From assembly GCF_029873635.1 (NCBI RefSeq), contig NC_080421.1:37676617-37740616 (forward strand): a stretch of DNA of 64,000 nucleotides, read 5' to 3'. Origin of the DNA: Malania oleifera (Eukaryota; Streptophyta; Magnoliopsida; Santalales; Ximeniaceae). The translations under genes and the position numbers were made by a program. Positions 23,267-32,571 of the stretch are shown piece by piece (positions within the stretch are counted from its first letter, which is position 1; every line of letters starts with the position of its first letter). The notes under the pieces are model-generated. The model was given only the letters and a program-made list of their open reading frames with translations. It was not told the DNA's origin and did no database searches.

Positions 23267-23965
23267 CTAACATGATTTTAAACCTTTCAACAATTTTCTC
23301 TTGTGTAGTTCTTTCATGTCATGTTCTCCCATATGCCCAAGATGCATATTCCAAAAGACGGTCTCATCTAATTCATCATCCACGACTGCAACTCCACCTA
23401 CAACTGTAGTTCCCTGCAATGTGTAAATATTGCCATCCAACTTCTGCCCTTTCATCACAGTCAGATTACCTTTCCATACCGTCAAGACTCCACCTTTGGA
23501 CTTATAATTAAATCCATTACAATCCAAAGTGCCAAGAGATATCAAACTCTTTCTCAACTCAGATATACGTCTTACATTACACAATGTTCTCACAGCACCA
23601 TCAAACATTTTTATCTTTACATTTCCTATGCCAACGATCTTGCAAGAAGCATCATTACCCATAAGAACTACTCTAGAATTTACTAACCTGTAAGTACTAA
23701 ACCACTCCTTGTTTTGAGTCATGTGATAAGAACATGCAGAGTCAAGTATCCAAGAGTTCGTTAGATTTTTTGACTCCACTGAAATTGATAGAACATCACC
23801 ATCTGCTAAATCCTCTTCTTGAACAACATTCATAGATTTAGAAATCCCCTCATGCTTATTAGCATTTCCCTTCTTCCAATTCAAAAATTCCGGTTTCACA
23901 TGCCCTTTTTTACCACATTTATAACACTAGATTTCCTTCTTCTTCTTGGATTGATTCTAAGAATT
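23267..23965 (-). pseudogene. Copia zinc knuckle, protease and pre-integrase region, disrupted
   Basis: Upstream, near 23905-23930, a CCHC knuckle reads CYKCGKKGHVKPEF: the last Cys is Phe and a stop precedes it. Frame 23899-23267 contains the aspartic protease motif WILDSACSYHM, usual for TNT1-type elements, then MGNDASCKIVGIG. The GAG pre-integrase domain follows, with the His/Cys zinc-binding pattern beginning in WNMHLGHMGEHDM. Protease would cut the polyprotein during particle maturation. Confidence 0.88.
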
Positions 23966-24601
23966 CTAATTTGACCCATTTTTAAACTTTCCTATGTCTC
24001 GCTCATTACAACCCTTTACCACAAGTCTTTCCCCTTTATCACATATTTTCAACCTTTGATGAAAATTTAACAAAGCACTTGTTACCTCTTCCAAATCAAG
24101 TGTTTCTTTTCCTCGCGTAAGAGTGGTCACAAGATTTTCATAGGTATGAGTTGAGAGCAAAGAATTTAACAGCATCAAAACCTTATCATCCTCATCAAAC
24201 TTCACTTAAGAAGTTTGGTTAAACGCATTGATGTGTTGATTTAGACTAGATCCTTCTACCATCTTAAGTCAGTATAAACACTGCTTAAGAAAAAGTTTGT
24301 TATTGAGAAATTTATACAGGTACCGACTTTCTAACTTTCTCCAGATAGCCGCTGGATAATCCTCCTCCATCACCCGATAGAGAACTTTGTCGGCCAAACA
24401 CAAGCGTATTGTCGACGCTGCCTTTGCTTTCAAATCTAACCTTGTTACCTCATCCATTCCTTCCGATTGAGTATCAAGCAAAGCCTTACTCATTCCTTGT
24501 TGCACAAGAATATCTTTCACTCTCCTCTGCCATAAACCAAAGTTTTTGGTTCCATCGAATTTAATAACGTCAAATCTTGCGGAAGACAATCCTGATGCCA
24601 T
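23966..24601 (-). pseudogene. Copia gag (TNT1-like), disrupted
   Basis: The expected start is the ATG complementary to 24599-24601, giving MASGLSSARFDVIKFDG, because it follows the primer site closely. A longer open frame reaching 24736 runs back through the primer site and into the LTR, so it is not used. The capsid region (LWQRRVKDILVQQGMSKALL, then IWRKLESRYL) is followed by a frame break near 24270. The rest (24205-23966) carries the LLNSL and LDLEEVTSALL motifs typical of the gag C-terminal half. Confidence 0.88.
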
Positions 24602-24610
24602 AACAACAAT

Positions 24611-24623
24611 TACTCTTATACCA
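24611..24623 (-). other. Primer-binding site of the TNT1-like Copia (mutated)
   Basis: The complement reads TTGGTATAAGAGT, against TGGTATCAGAGC in the standard initiator tRNA-Met site. It lies next to the LTR start at 24627. Mutations have spoiled the match. Confidence 0.75.
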
Positions 24624-24626
24624 ATT

Positions 24627-25220
24627 TGTTGTGATATGTGGGTTGTATAATGAAATTGCACAGCATAATAAACAACAAGAAACAAATAACACACACAACC
24701 AATAAGAACAACAACACGATTTACGTGGTTTGGCAAAGCCTACATCCACGGAAACAATGACACACAAATTTCACTAAGGAAATCAAAATGTACACAATAC
24801 ACTTCAATAACGATCATTATAACACTCAAAATATCCCCAGATGACATATATAGAGGTTCTTGAGAGGTCCCCCCCCCCCAGTTTTCCCAACCACTCAACG
24901 TTCAAAAATTCAAAATTCAGAAAAACAGCTGCAGCCCAGGCGCCTCTCGTCAAAAAACATAGGGCTTCGTCGACGAGCCCAAGAAGAACCTTCATCAATG
25001 AATACAGGGCTCTCGTCGACGATGCGAGAAGTCTGAAATTTCCTGCTCTTGGTAATTATTTGTCAATGAGCTTCATAGCCTTCATCGACGAACCTCTGTT
25101 GTTCCCTCTTCGACGAATACATGTCTTTCGTCGACGAGTCCTGCTGTGCTGCCCCTTTCATGTTTTTTCCTCCTTCCTTCTTCGCTTACCAAAATAGAAG
25201 TATAAGAGCCACAACTAACA
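24627..25220 (-). repeat. 5' LTR of the TNT1-like Copia
   Basis: It starts TGTTGTGATATGTGG beside the primer site and ends ACAACTAACA before the ttttt TSD. It carries the same CGTCGACGA words as its partner (24965-25140) and a run of 11 C at 24869-24879. Confidence 0.92.
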
Positions 25221-25225
25221 TTTTT

Positions 25226-25740
25226 ATATGAAATTAATCTGGTATTTTGACTTGTTAACCCGATCTGTTTGACTATGTTCGATCCATTGACCCATAACCC
25301 AAGACCTATCATACGGATCTAATCTAAAAGTCCAAGACCCAAGTCCAAATTGGACTTGGTTCCACTGTTCAATTCCATTCAAATAGACCCAAAGCCCAAT
25401 TGGGCTTGAGAGAGTTTAGTCTATCAAATCCATGTCCATAGGCTCACTATTGCATCAACAATCCTTGTCATTTGTCCTAAACCACTTAGGAGATGCCACG
25501 TTGCAGGATGACATTATGCTAACGTCACCCTATTGCAAAAATTCAACAACAAAAAAAAGGAACTGAGTGATTCCACGTGGCACGGTGATGTCATGCTAAC
25601 ATCACCCTGCTATAGTAAGTTGAAAAAAAAAAATTAAATAGCACGTGTCACCACTGTGGGTGGACACGTGGCCCCCACTAAAATGAACCGGTTGACCCGG
25701 TTCAACTCTCCTGAACCATTTTTTTTAGTTTGTTGTGTTT
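25226..25740 (+). other. Continuation of the probable Tat/Ogre-like LTR, with CACGTG hairpin and duplicated segment
   Basis: This follows the right TSD of the Copia and should continue the sequence interrupted at 13414. It holds an imperfect direct repeat with unit core CCACGT..GCA..GATGACAT.ATGCTAAC..CACCCT, near 25495-25540 and 25573-25612. A short inverted repeat (CACGTGTCACC/GGTGGACACGTG) lies at about 25642-25670. There is no ORF of note. Confidence 0.35.
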
Positions 25741-25749
25741 TTTGGCTCA

Positions 25750-26849
25750 TATTGTTGAGAAAATGACATATACAAAGGAAGAAGACATAGTAGAATCAGT
25801 ATTGAGGGAAATCGTCTACCGTTTGGTGCTAACTGTCAATAGTTTGGTTGAATTTTAGAAGACTAGCTCTCGACTTTCATCCGTCGAAGGTTCCGCGATG
25901 GTTTGTCTAAACATTCAGAGAAAATTTAGTCTCTTTATCTTTCCATTCAGTTTGACCATAAACTGTCGATGGTTTCGCTCGGGAGACCAGCACTGATTTC
26001 AAATTTTGAATACAAACATTAGTGTGGTTGGGTGCTTGGAGGGAAACTATAGTAACTCAAACCCAAAAAATAAAAGGAAATAAATATAAAAGAGAGTGAT
26101 AAAGGAAAATCAAAGAAAAGGAAGGATTTTGGTTTAGCAGAGCCCAAATTGTCGACGGTTTGACAGAGTGTGAGAAAAACCATCGACTGTTTCGGTCAAT
26201 TGGGCAAGTCAACTGGCAAAGTCTTGACGGTTTTTTGGGTACAGGGAAAACCGTCGACAATTTTCTCCAGGGCTATTCACCTATAAATTCATTTTTTTTT
26301 AGAAAATTCAAATTCTTCTCTTTTGCTCTGCCAGGGTTTTAGATTTTAGGGGTTCTCTCGAGTTTCTCTCGTTCTCCTAAGGCTACTCGGAGTATGTGCA
26401 TACACTCTGAGAGCGGTTCTTCCGTTCTGATTCGTAGGAGCTCCTTTTCGGTCGGTTCGAGAAAAGCTAGGGTTTTGGTTTTCGAGAGTCTCAGGTCGTT
26501 TTTCGAGAAATAGGTAAGGGTATTATATTATGTCAGCTAATCTTATGAGTTCTATTGGTTGAAATGCAGGATATGTTTATATGTATATAGTTATGACTTT
26601 TCTAGGGTTTCCGAGCCTAAGGTTCGGTTAACCGATGTTATTTTCAAAACCAACTGAATAAATTCGAATATGATATTTTTGGATTAAAGTACTTGGCTTT
26701 CTGAACATTTTCTCTAATTGGAATTTGTGATTTCAAACCTTAGACATGTTTTAATATGAACCAAAGGTAGTAGGGTTGATTATCTCTGTTTTTCCTGTAC
26801 CTACCTATGTATCTATATTTTTAGTAAAGTAACAACTTGATTCCTGAAA
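25750..26849 (+). repeat. Probable Gypsy LTR fragment, rightward
   Basis: The architecture matches the Gypsy LTRs at 32572 and 52947. The U3-like part holds repeated AACCGTCGACGGTT-type words (25880-26260). A TATA-like CTATAAATTC lies near 26281. A leader rich in TCTCTCG and TAGGGTTTT follows, then a GTAAGG splice-donor-like site near 26513. Neither end shows a clear tip or TSD, so the limits are approximate. Confidence 0.4.
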
Positions 26850-27460
26850 AAGCCCCTAAAACAATCATTCCAACACCCGCAGGGTTCCCTGGTCAACACC
26901 CTGAAAACAACATCTCCTAGAACTAAACTTCAGTATTTCTTCTTATATAACATTTCCTACAACTGTGATAAAGTAAAATTCTGAATAAAAAACCTTACCT
27001 TGAATCTGGGATGAATTTCAAGCTTATCCCACCGACGATCCACTCCAGCAGGTATACAGAGAACTTCCCCAGGAGTGTCGTGGTGGTTTCAGATCGTTGA
27101 TCTGGCGAAGAATGGACCCAGAAATTAAAAGAAAAGGGTAGGAAATCGAAGAAGAGAGAGAAAAGGAAATCTGCGCATGAAATTTCGGCCAAAAATTAAG
27201 TTTCGGCATATTTATATACTGGCCTTTGTCGACGAGTCACGTCACCTCGTCGACGAGGTCAAGAAGGTCGTTCGTCGACGAACATTTGTTCTCGTCTACG
27301 AAATTCAGAGATGGACAATTAGCCTCTTGGTAACTTTTCATCAACGAAATTCACCCTCGTTGACGAGCCTAATATGCCACGTCTTGCTATTCCTCCTTTT
27401 CAAATTTTCATTTTCCTCACTTTTTTATTATTAAATACTATAATTCTCTGGGTCACTACA
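26850..27460 (-). repeat. Partial Gypsy LTR, leftward
   Basis: The complement parallels the LTR at 52947: both have the block around GGAGATGTT/GGATGTTGAG, a 'cctgcgggtgt' stretch, and a Gly-Lys-Phe-Ser-like frame before the U3 words CGTCGACGA (27220-27370). The right edge GGGTCACTACA equals the tip style GGGTCTTTACA of the LTR at 47546. The left edge is truncated. Confidence 0.55.
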
Positions 27461-27738
27461 TGGGGCATTACATAAACCTCCGTAGTGTTTATAAATACAT
27501 CATTCTGGGTGTATTATGAATGTAAGAAGATCATTGTATTGTGTACTTTGACACCAAGACAGTAAAACTTTGCTGATTGCTCCCGTGAATGTAGACATTA
27601 CCAAACCATGTAAATTCTGGTATTCTTGTGTTGATTTCTATTTGTTGTCATATGTAAATTGCGTGGTGTGTGTTCCATATTTGGTTCTTCGTTGATTGCA
27701 TTGTTATTCCGTTGTACAATATGATCCTATACACAACA
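27461..27738 (+). repeat. Partial Copia (TNT1-like) LTR, rightward
   Basis: It resembles the reverse complement of the TNT1-like LTR at 24627: a GTGAATGTAGACATTACCAA block, then a GT-rich stretch ending ATACACAACA. A TATA-like TTTATAAATAC lies near 27489. The 5' part is missing. Confidence 0.5.
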
Positions 27739-28560
27739 TATTTATTTACTATTTTATTTAAAATTTTAATTAGTTTTTAATTTTAGAAATTGTAGAAAAT
27801 GAAAAATCATTAAAAAAATTAGGAAAAATGGGGAAAATTTTGAAAAATTTATTTTTGAAGTTAGGGAAAATACTTTAAGACATTTTGGCTTAGATTAAAA
27901 AAAAAGAAAAAAAAATATCAAAAAAATGAGGAAAAGCCTTTAAAAATATGAGAAAAATTTTGAAAATAAATGTTAAAATTGTTCAGAAAAATTTTACAAA
28001 GATTTTGAAAATTTTGGGAATGTTTTTAAAGATAATTTTTTATAATTTTACTTGATTTTTGTGTGGGTGCATCCTAATGATTTTTAAAAGGGTGAAGAGA
28101 GATTTTAGAAGTCACCTGTACTAGCTCTGCGAGAGGTTTATCTAATAAGATCCCCTTGTTCAGAGGTCTTATTAGACATTCTTAATCACTCTTTGATTTT
28201 GATTTTCCTTTTAAATCTTATTTATTTATTTATTTGCTTATTAATTTAATTGTTTTATTTCAAAGGGGTTAATTAAAGACCATTAGTTTCAATTTAGGGA
28301 TAATTAATGACTAATTAGGTAACATTCGTAGAACGAGTGTGTAGGGGGTGCTGATACATTCCCCTCGCATAAGTATATTCCCAATCACAACTCTGGTGAA
28401 AGCGGACTAAGATTTCTGGTTCCTTGGCCTAAGAATAGTCTAAAGATCAATCAATGAGTAGTAATCAGATGATCTAACTACACCGGAGAAAATAACAGGT
28501 TAGTGGGGACTCCATCGAATTTTAATATTATTATTTCTTTCGGACCCTTCTCTAAGACGT
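27739..28560 (+). repeat. Probable right end of the Tat/Ogre-like LTR and start of its internal region
   Basis: A long A-rich stretch leads to GGGGGTGCTGATACATTCCC at about 28346 and then GGTTAGTGGGGACTCCATCG at 28498-28517. The latter resembles the LTR end and primer-site region seen in Tat/Ogre elements (general knowledge, not a search). No coding domains follow before the MYB promoter. Confidence 0.3.
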
Positions 28561-29080
28561 TCCAACATACATAAGAAAAATGATTTCGTTTGATTCGATG
28601 AAATAACTATTCATTGGAATAAGATGAAATATTATTTAAAATTTAAAAATTAAGGGAATAATTATTCTTTATACATTTCTAATTATTTCATTCAACATGT
28701 AAAAATAAAGAAATAAATATCTCATGATAAAAATTTAGAATAAATATTCATAATCTATTCCTTATTATGAACTAATAAAATATTTCATATTGTTATTTTT
28801 TTATAATAAAAATATAATTTCTTATCTAACTAATCATAACTAACATAGTAAAACTAATTTATTCTTGAAAATAAGCATTCTGCAAATTAAAAGGCCTTAA
28901 AAATATATATATCAGGTATTATTTTACCATTGGAGTTGTATTTTTTTGAAAATTTTAAATAATTTTGTTTAATAAAAATAGTTTTAAATAAATATATAAA
29001 AGTTGGAAGAAGGGAATTCACATTTTGCCACTTTTACTACTAATATGGCAATTATTCTTTCTGCAAATAAGCCAATTGAG
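28561..29080. other. AT-rich intergenic DNA upstream of the MYB gene
   Basis: Low-complexity AT-rich DNA with no ORF or recognisable element. It may contain distal promoter sequence of the MYB gene. Confidence 0.5.
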
Positions 29081-29324
29081 TTGACCCCATTTCCAGGAAC
29101 CCGAACCTAAAAAAATAAAAAATAAAATAAAAAAGGCACTCAAGCAAATACATGCATTCTATTAATTAGGGAATATCCCACGTTTTGTTTGACCCCAGAG
29201 AGAGAGAGAGAGAGAGAGCTTGGGGATGCTCTTTGAAAATACTAATCAAAGGGAGATGTAACAGCAGCGTGGTCATACTCGTATACAGCTAGCGAGTAGC
29301 GAGTCCTCTCTCCAGTATATATAT
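29081..29324 (+). promoter_or_regulatory. Proximal promoter of the MYB gene: two W-boxes, (AG)n tract, TATA box
   Basis: Two W-boxes (TTGACC) lie at 29081-29086 and 29189-29194; W-boxes bind WRKY factors in plant stress responses. A (GA)n microsatellite of about 11 units spans 29197-29218. The TATA box is TATATATAT at 29316-29324. Transcription would therefore start near 29346-29355, giving a 5' leader of about 130-140 nt with no upstream ATG. The only nearby upstream ATG (29331, a 9-codon frame including its stop) lies before that start. Confidence 0.65.
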
Positions 29325-29485
29325 CCGTGCATGGGGTTCAGTCTCCAAGAGTTTTGAGTTCTGAGATCTCATCATCGATCCCCGGCGCAGAGATAGACAG
29401 AGGGATTCCGAGCAGAAACATAGACTGCACTGGCATTTATAAGAAGACATACATCCACAGATAACAGAGAATTAAAGTACTAAAA

Positions 29486-30818
29486 ATGGTGAGAGCGCCC
29501 TGCTGCGAGAAGATGGGATTGAAGAAAGGCCCTTGGAGCCCTGAAGAAGATCAGATTCTCATCAATCACATTCAGCTTTACGGCCATGGCAACTGGCGCG
29601 CTCTTCCCAAACAAGCCGGTACTCACAGATTCATTCAATTCTCGTTCATGCTTAAATATCCAATATTTCTCAAGTTTGATTTGCCGCACAGGATTGAAAA
29701 TTGAATGAGGAGTATGCAAAAATAAGAAACAAAATCGATTCCATTCCACTCAATTTTTCATTCTATGAATCAAGCCTGTAGTCAGTGCTCTCTTTTTATT
29801 TACCTTTTTGTTCAACATATCTACTCCTGCAGGATTGTTGAGGTGCGGAAAGAGTTGCAGGCTCCGGTGGACAAATTACCTGCGACCCGACATTAAACGA
29901 GGAAACTTTAGCAGAGAAGAAGAGCAAGCCATCATCGACTTACACGAAAAGTTAGGAAATAGGTGCGTGACATAGCTTCAGGGTAAATTAATTAACCCTG
30001 TATTTGATAGTTTCCATTTGGGACATTGACATTGAATATGAATGTGCCTGAATTTGAGCCAAATATAATATAAAATTGTAGTAAAATTTGCATAAATTTG
30101 TGCAAATTTAAGATTGGAAATTTTACATGGCTTATAGATCGAATCTGGGAAATCTGCATTCGTTAGAAATTCCTGTAACTAATCCTATCTCCGTCCAAGT
30201 TTGCTTGTGGGGATCCAACATAGCAACTCTAATTTTATATATTCTGGCATTTAAAATAGACCAAACACGAGATTTTTCTTTTGGGTAGTGCACGTCATTG
30301 ATTAATACTCTGTTTCAATTTCCAGATGGTCGGCAATTGCAGCGAAATTACCAGGGAGAACAGACAATGAAATAAAGAATGTGTGGCACACCCACTTGAA
30401 AAAGAGGCTGAAGCATGCGGAAGAGAGCTCAAAAACAGAGCCCCAACCCACGAATTCTCCGGCCGGCGAGAGGCCCGAAAGCCCAGGGTGCCGGCCGGTC
30501 TCCCCGCAAGAGTCTTCGAGCGACGTCTCGTCCATCACCACCGGAGAAATAAACAACGGCTGTACGAGCCCAAAGCTGGACTCCAGCCCAGGCGATGAGT
30601 TCCTCGTAATGGATGAAGATTTCTGGTCGGAGGTGCTGTCGGCGGACACCCCTGAGACAGCCGGTGGCGCACTTGAACTTGAGTTCCCATTTTCTGAGCT
30701 TCCGGCGATGGAACCTGGCTCTAGCATGTGCGAGAGCATGGACTTCTGGTACAATATTTTTACTAGGGCTGGGGACCTGTTGGATGAATCCTTAACATTG
30801 GAATTACCAGAATTTTGA
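29486..30818 (+). CDS. MYB14/15-like: R2R3-MYB transcription factor, subgroup 2 (MYB13/14/15 type), three exons
   Basis: Nuclear DNA-binding regulator, 251 aa. Exons are 29486-29618, 29833-29962 and 30326-30818. Both introns (214 and 363 bp) are GT-AG. The 133- and 130-bp first exons match the standard R2R3-MYB pattern. R2 (residues about 14-63) has Trp at 17, 37 and 57. R3 (66-116) has Phe70, Trp89 and Trp108. The bHLH-binding signature is absent from R3. N-terminal [15 protein letters not shown], the [17 protein letters not shown] segment and [11 protein letters not shown] fit subgroup 2. So does [10 protein letters not shown] (183-192), the subgroup's C-terminal acidic FW motif. The C-terminus is Ser/Pro- then acid-rich and ends in LELPEF. 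Known members act in cold, drought and defence responses and in phenylpropanoid, lignin or stilbene control. The exact role here is an inference. It is the only intact host gene in the window. Confidence 0.95.
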
Positions 30819-31707
30819 GGGGCTGCGTTTGGGTGTAAGATGTAAATTCTTCTCGTTCTAATGCGAGATTAGCAATTTTCGTCCTCTACTTACAGTAAAG
30901 CAGGACGATGATTTTGATTTTAAGGTTTAATTAGGCCAAAAATTATAATCTGACATGTCCATTTATGTGTAGGAGCAAAAAACGATTCATTGTGGGTATC
31001 AATGTATAAATTTCTTCCCCAAGAAAAATGTGCGCAAATCAGCAATGATGTGGCGATGGTAATGGGATTGAAAGAGATGCGAAAAGCTTAAAAGCTATTG
31101 CTTTGATGCCAAGGGTTTCAAGCAATCCAATATATTGATTTGGTGATTAATCATATATTCATGACTAAATATTCATGACTAAATATATTTGAAAGACTCG
31201 GGATGTTAATCCTAAATATTCAAAAGATTGGTGTTATATTTAAGTGTCTTTCGATCATTTCCCGAGCCTGTTTGGATTAAGGATATCAAATAGAAAAAGG
31301 AAAGGAAAAGAAAATTCATTTTTCACTATATTTTTTCTCGATATCAAACACTACTAAATTGAAAATTTGTTTTAAAATAATTAAAAATTAAGAAAAATTA
31401 GATGTAAATGATTCGTAAAATTATATTTTTATTCTTTAATTTGCTATAGTTTTTTTTATTTTCTTTCTTACTTTCTTTCATAACCAAACATGAAAAAGTG
31501 AATTGTTTCATATTTTCCTTTCCTTTTCTTAGATTTTCCAAGTTCTAAGTAAGACCTTATCGATAAGGGTCGAACACGTGGTTACAATATAAGAATGAAA
31601 CAAAATTGAGAGAAATGAAATATAATTTTTCACTTAATTTCATAATTCCCCTCATTCAATTTTTATTCCACTTGCAAACCAAACATGTTCAGGAATATTT
31701 CAAATAT
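30819..31707. other. MYB 3' flank and intergenic DNA
   Basis: The first 150 or so bases after the stop codon are probably 3' UTR. No clear AATAAA signal was found; AT-rich variants lie near 30945. The rest is AT-rich intergenic sequence without features. A direct repeat (ATTCATGACTAAATAT) occurs at 31157-31185. Confidence 0.5.
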
Positions 31708-31709
31708 GG

Positions 31710-31932
31710 TTTTTTTTTTTTTTTAAATTTAAAACTTGGGAACTCCAGCCGCCATTGCGTCACTTTAGACACTATGGCGAGACACAAAATCTGGGAGGGG
31801 AAGAGGCGTCCGCTCATTGACGCACCCCTGGTGGTTTGTCAGCGTAATTCCTCAAGGGAAAATTGAACTCGTGACCTTGGGGTCATTAAAGTCACAAATC
31901 GCCCTCACCAGCCACTTGAGTTGACCCGACTA
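31710..31932 (-). mobile_element. tRNA-derived SINE, inverted copy
   Basis: A poly(T) run at 31710-31724 marks the tail. The complement then reads a body, GGTCACGAGTTCAA (box B-like), and GGGTCAACTCAAGTGGCTGG (box A-like head). The head is close to that of the SINE at 9792. I could not find a clear TSD, so the ends are approximate. Confidence 0.7.
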
Positions 31933-32571
31933 GACTTCCACACATGTTATTACATGAAAAGATGAAAAATATAAAAAAACAATTTTGAGAAATCTTTTTT
32001 GTTTTTTGAGTTTAATGGGGAAAAAAACTTAAAAATATCATAAAATCCACCAACTTTATTTTTTGCAATGTAATCTTATAACTTTATTCCATACAAAGAA
32101 ATCAGTTAATTACCCAAATATGCCAAAATTATAATGACTTTCTTTCGTCATTAATATTTTATTTTTATGATACTAAAAAATTAATATATTTAATTTATGG
32201 CCTTATAGATTTATTTAAATTTACTTTTTCAATTAAAACATCATTTTATTTTTAGCAACAATTTTATAATAAAATTGCATGGACTATTGTAATATATTGC
32301 TTTGTAGAATTTACTTGCCAAAAACTCATCAAAGTTCTCTTTTCTTTTCCTCTAATAAATTATAAAAAATTCGATTCAAATTTTATAGTTTTCATGTGTA
32401 TATATGTATTATAAAATATATTATAAAAATGATAATTTAAAATATATTAGAAAATTATAAATTCATTTTTTTAAATATCTCTCATTCTGTATCAAGAGAA
32501 TTGCTCAATTTAATTTGACTAATTAATATTTAAATAAATTATTAAAATATATTTTTATCACATTGTCAACT
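31933..32571. other. AT-rich intergenic DNA, no feature seen
   Basis: AT-rich sequence with no coding frames or repeat structure of note. Confidence 0.5.

Larger units (their letters stand above)
13415..25220 (-). mobile_element. Full-length TNT1/Tork-like Copia retrotransposon, degenerate, carrying a CACTA insertion
   Basis: Two LTRs (13415-14002 and 24627-25220, about 590 bp each) bracket a leftward internal region. That region has a primer site, gag, zinc knuckle, protease, integrase, reverse transcriptase, RNase H and a polypurine tract in the canonical Copia order. The TSD is ttttt on both sides (13410-13414 and 25221-25225). The LTRs differ at many positions, by several percent, so the insertion is old. 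Several stops and frame changes disable the polyprotein. RNase H is separated from reverse transcriptase by the CACTA transposon at 14589-21161. Without that insertion the element is about 5.2 kb, the usual TNT1 size. Confidence 0.92.

Noticed and set aside
24602..24736. Upstream extension of the TNT1-like gag frame
   Set aside because: It reads through the primer site and LTR; the ATG at 24601 directly after the primer site fits the family start.
29331..29357. Short upstream ORF (ATG to TGA) before the MYB gene
   Set aside because: It begins only 7 bp after the TATA box, so it is probably upstream of the transcription start.
30302..30754. 150-codon frame on the minus strand opposite MYB exon 3
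   Set aside because: It is the antisense shadow of the coding exon; Ser/Gly-rich, no domain, no promoter.
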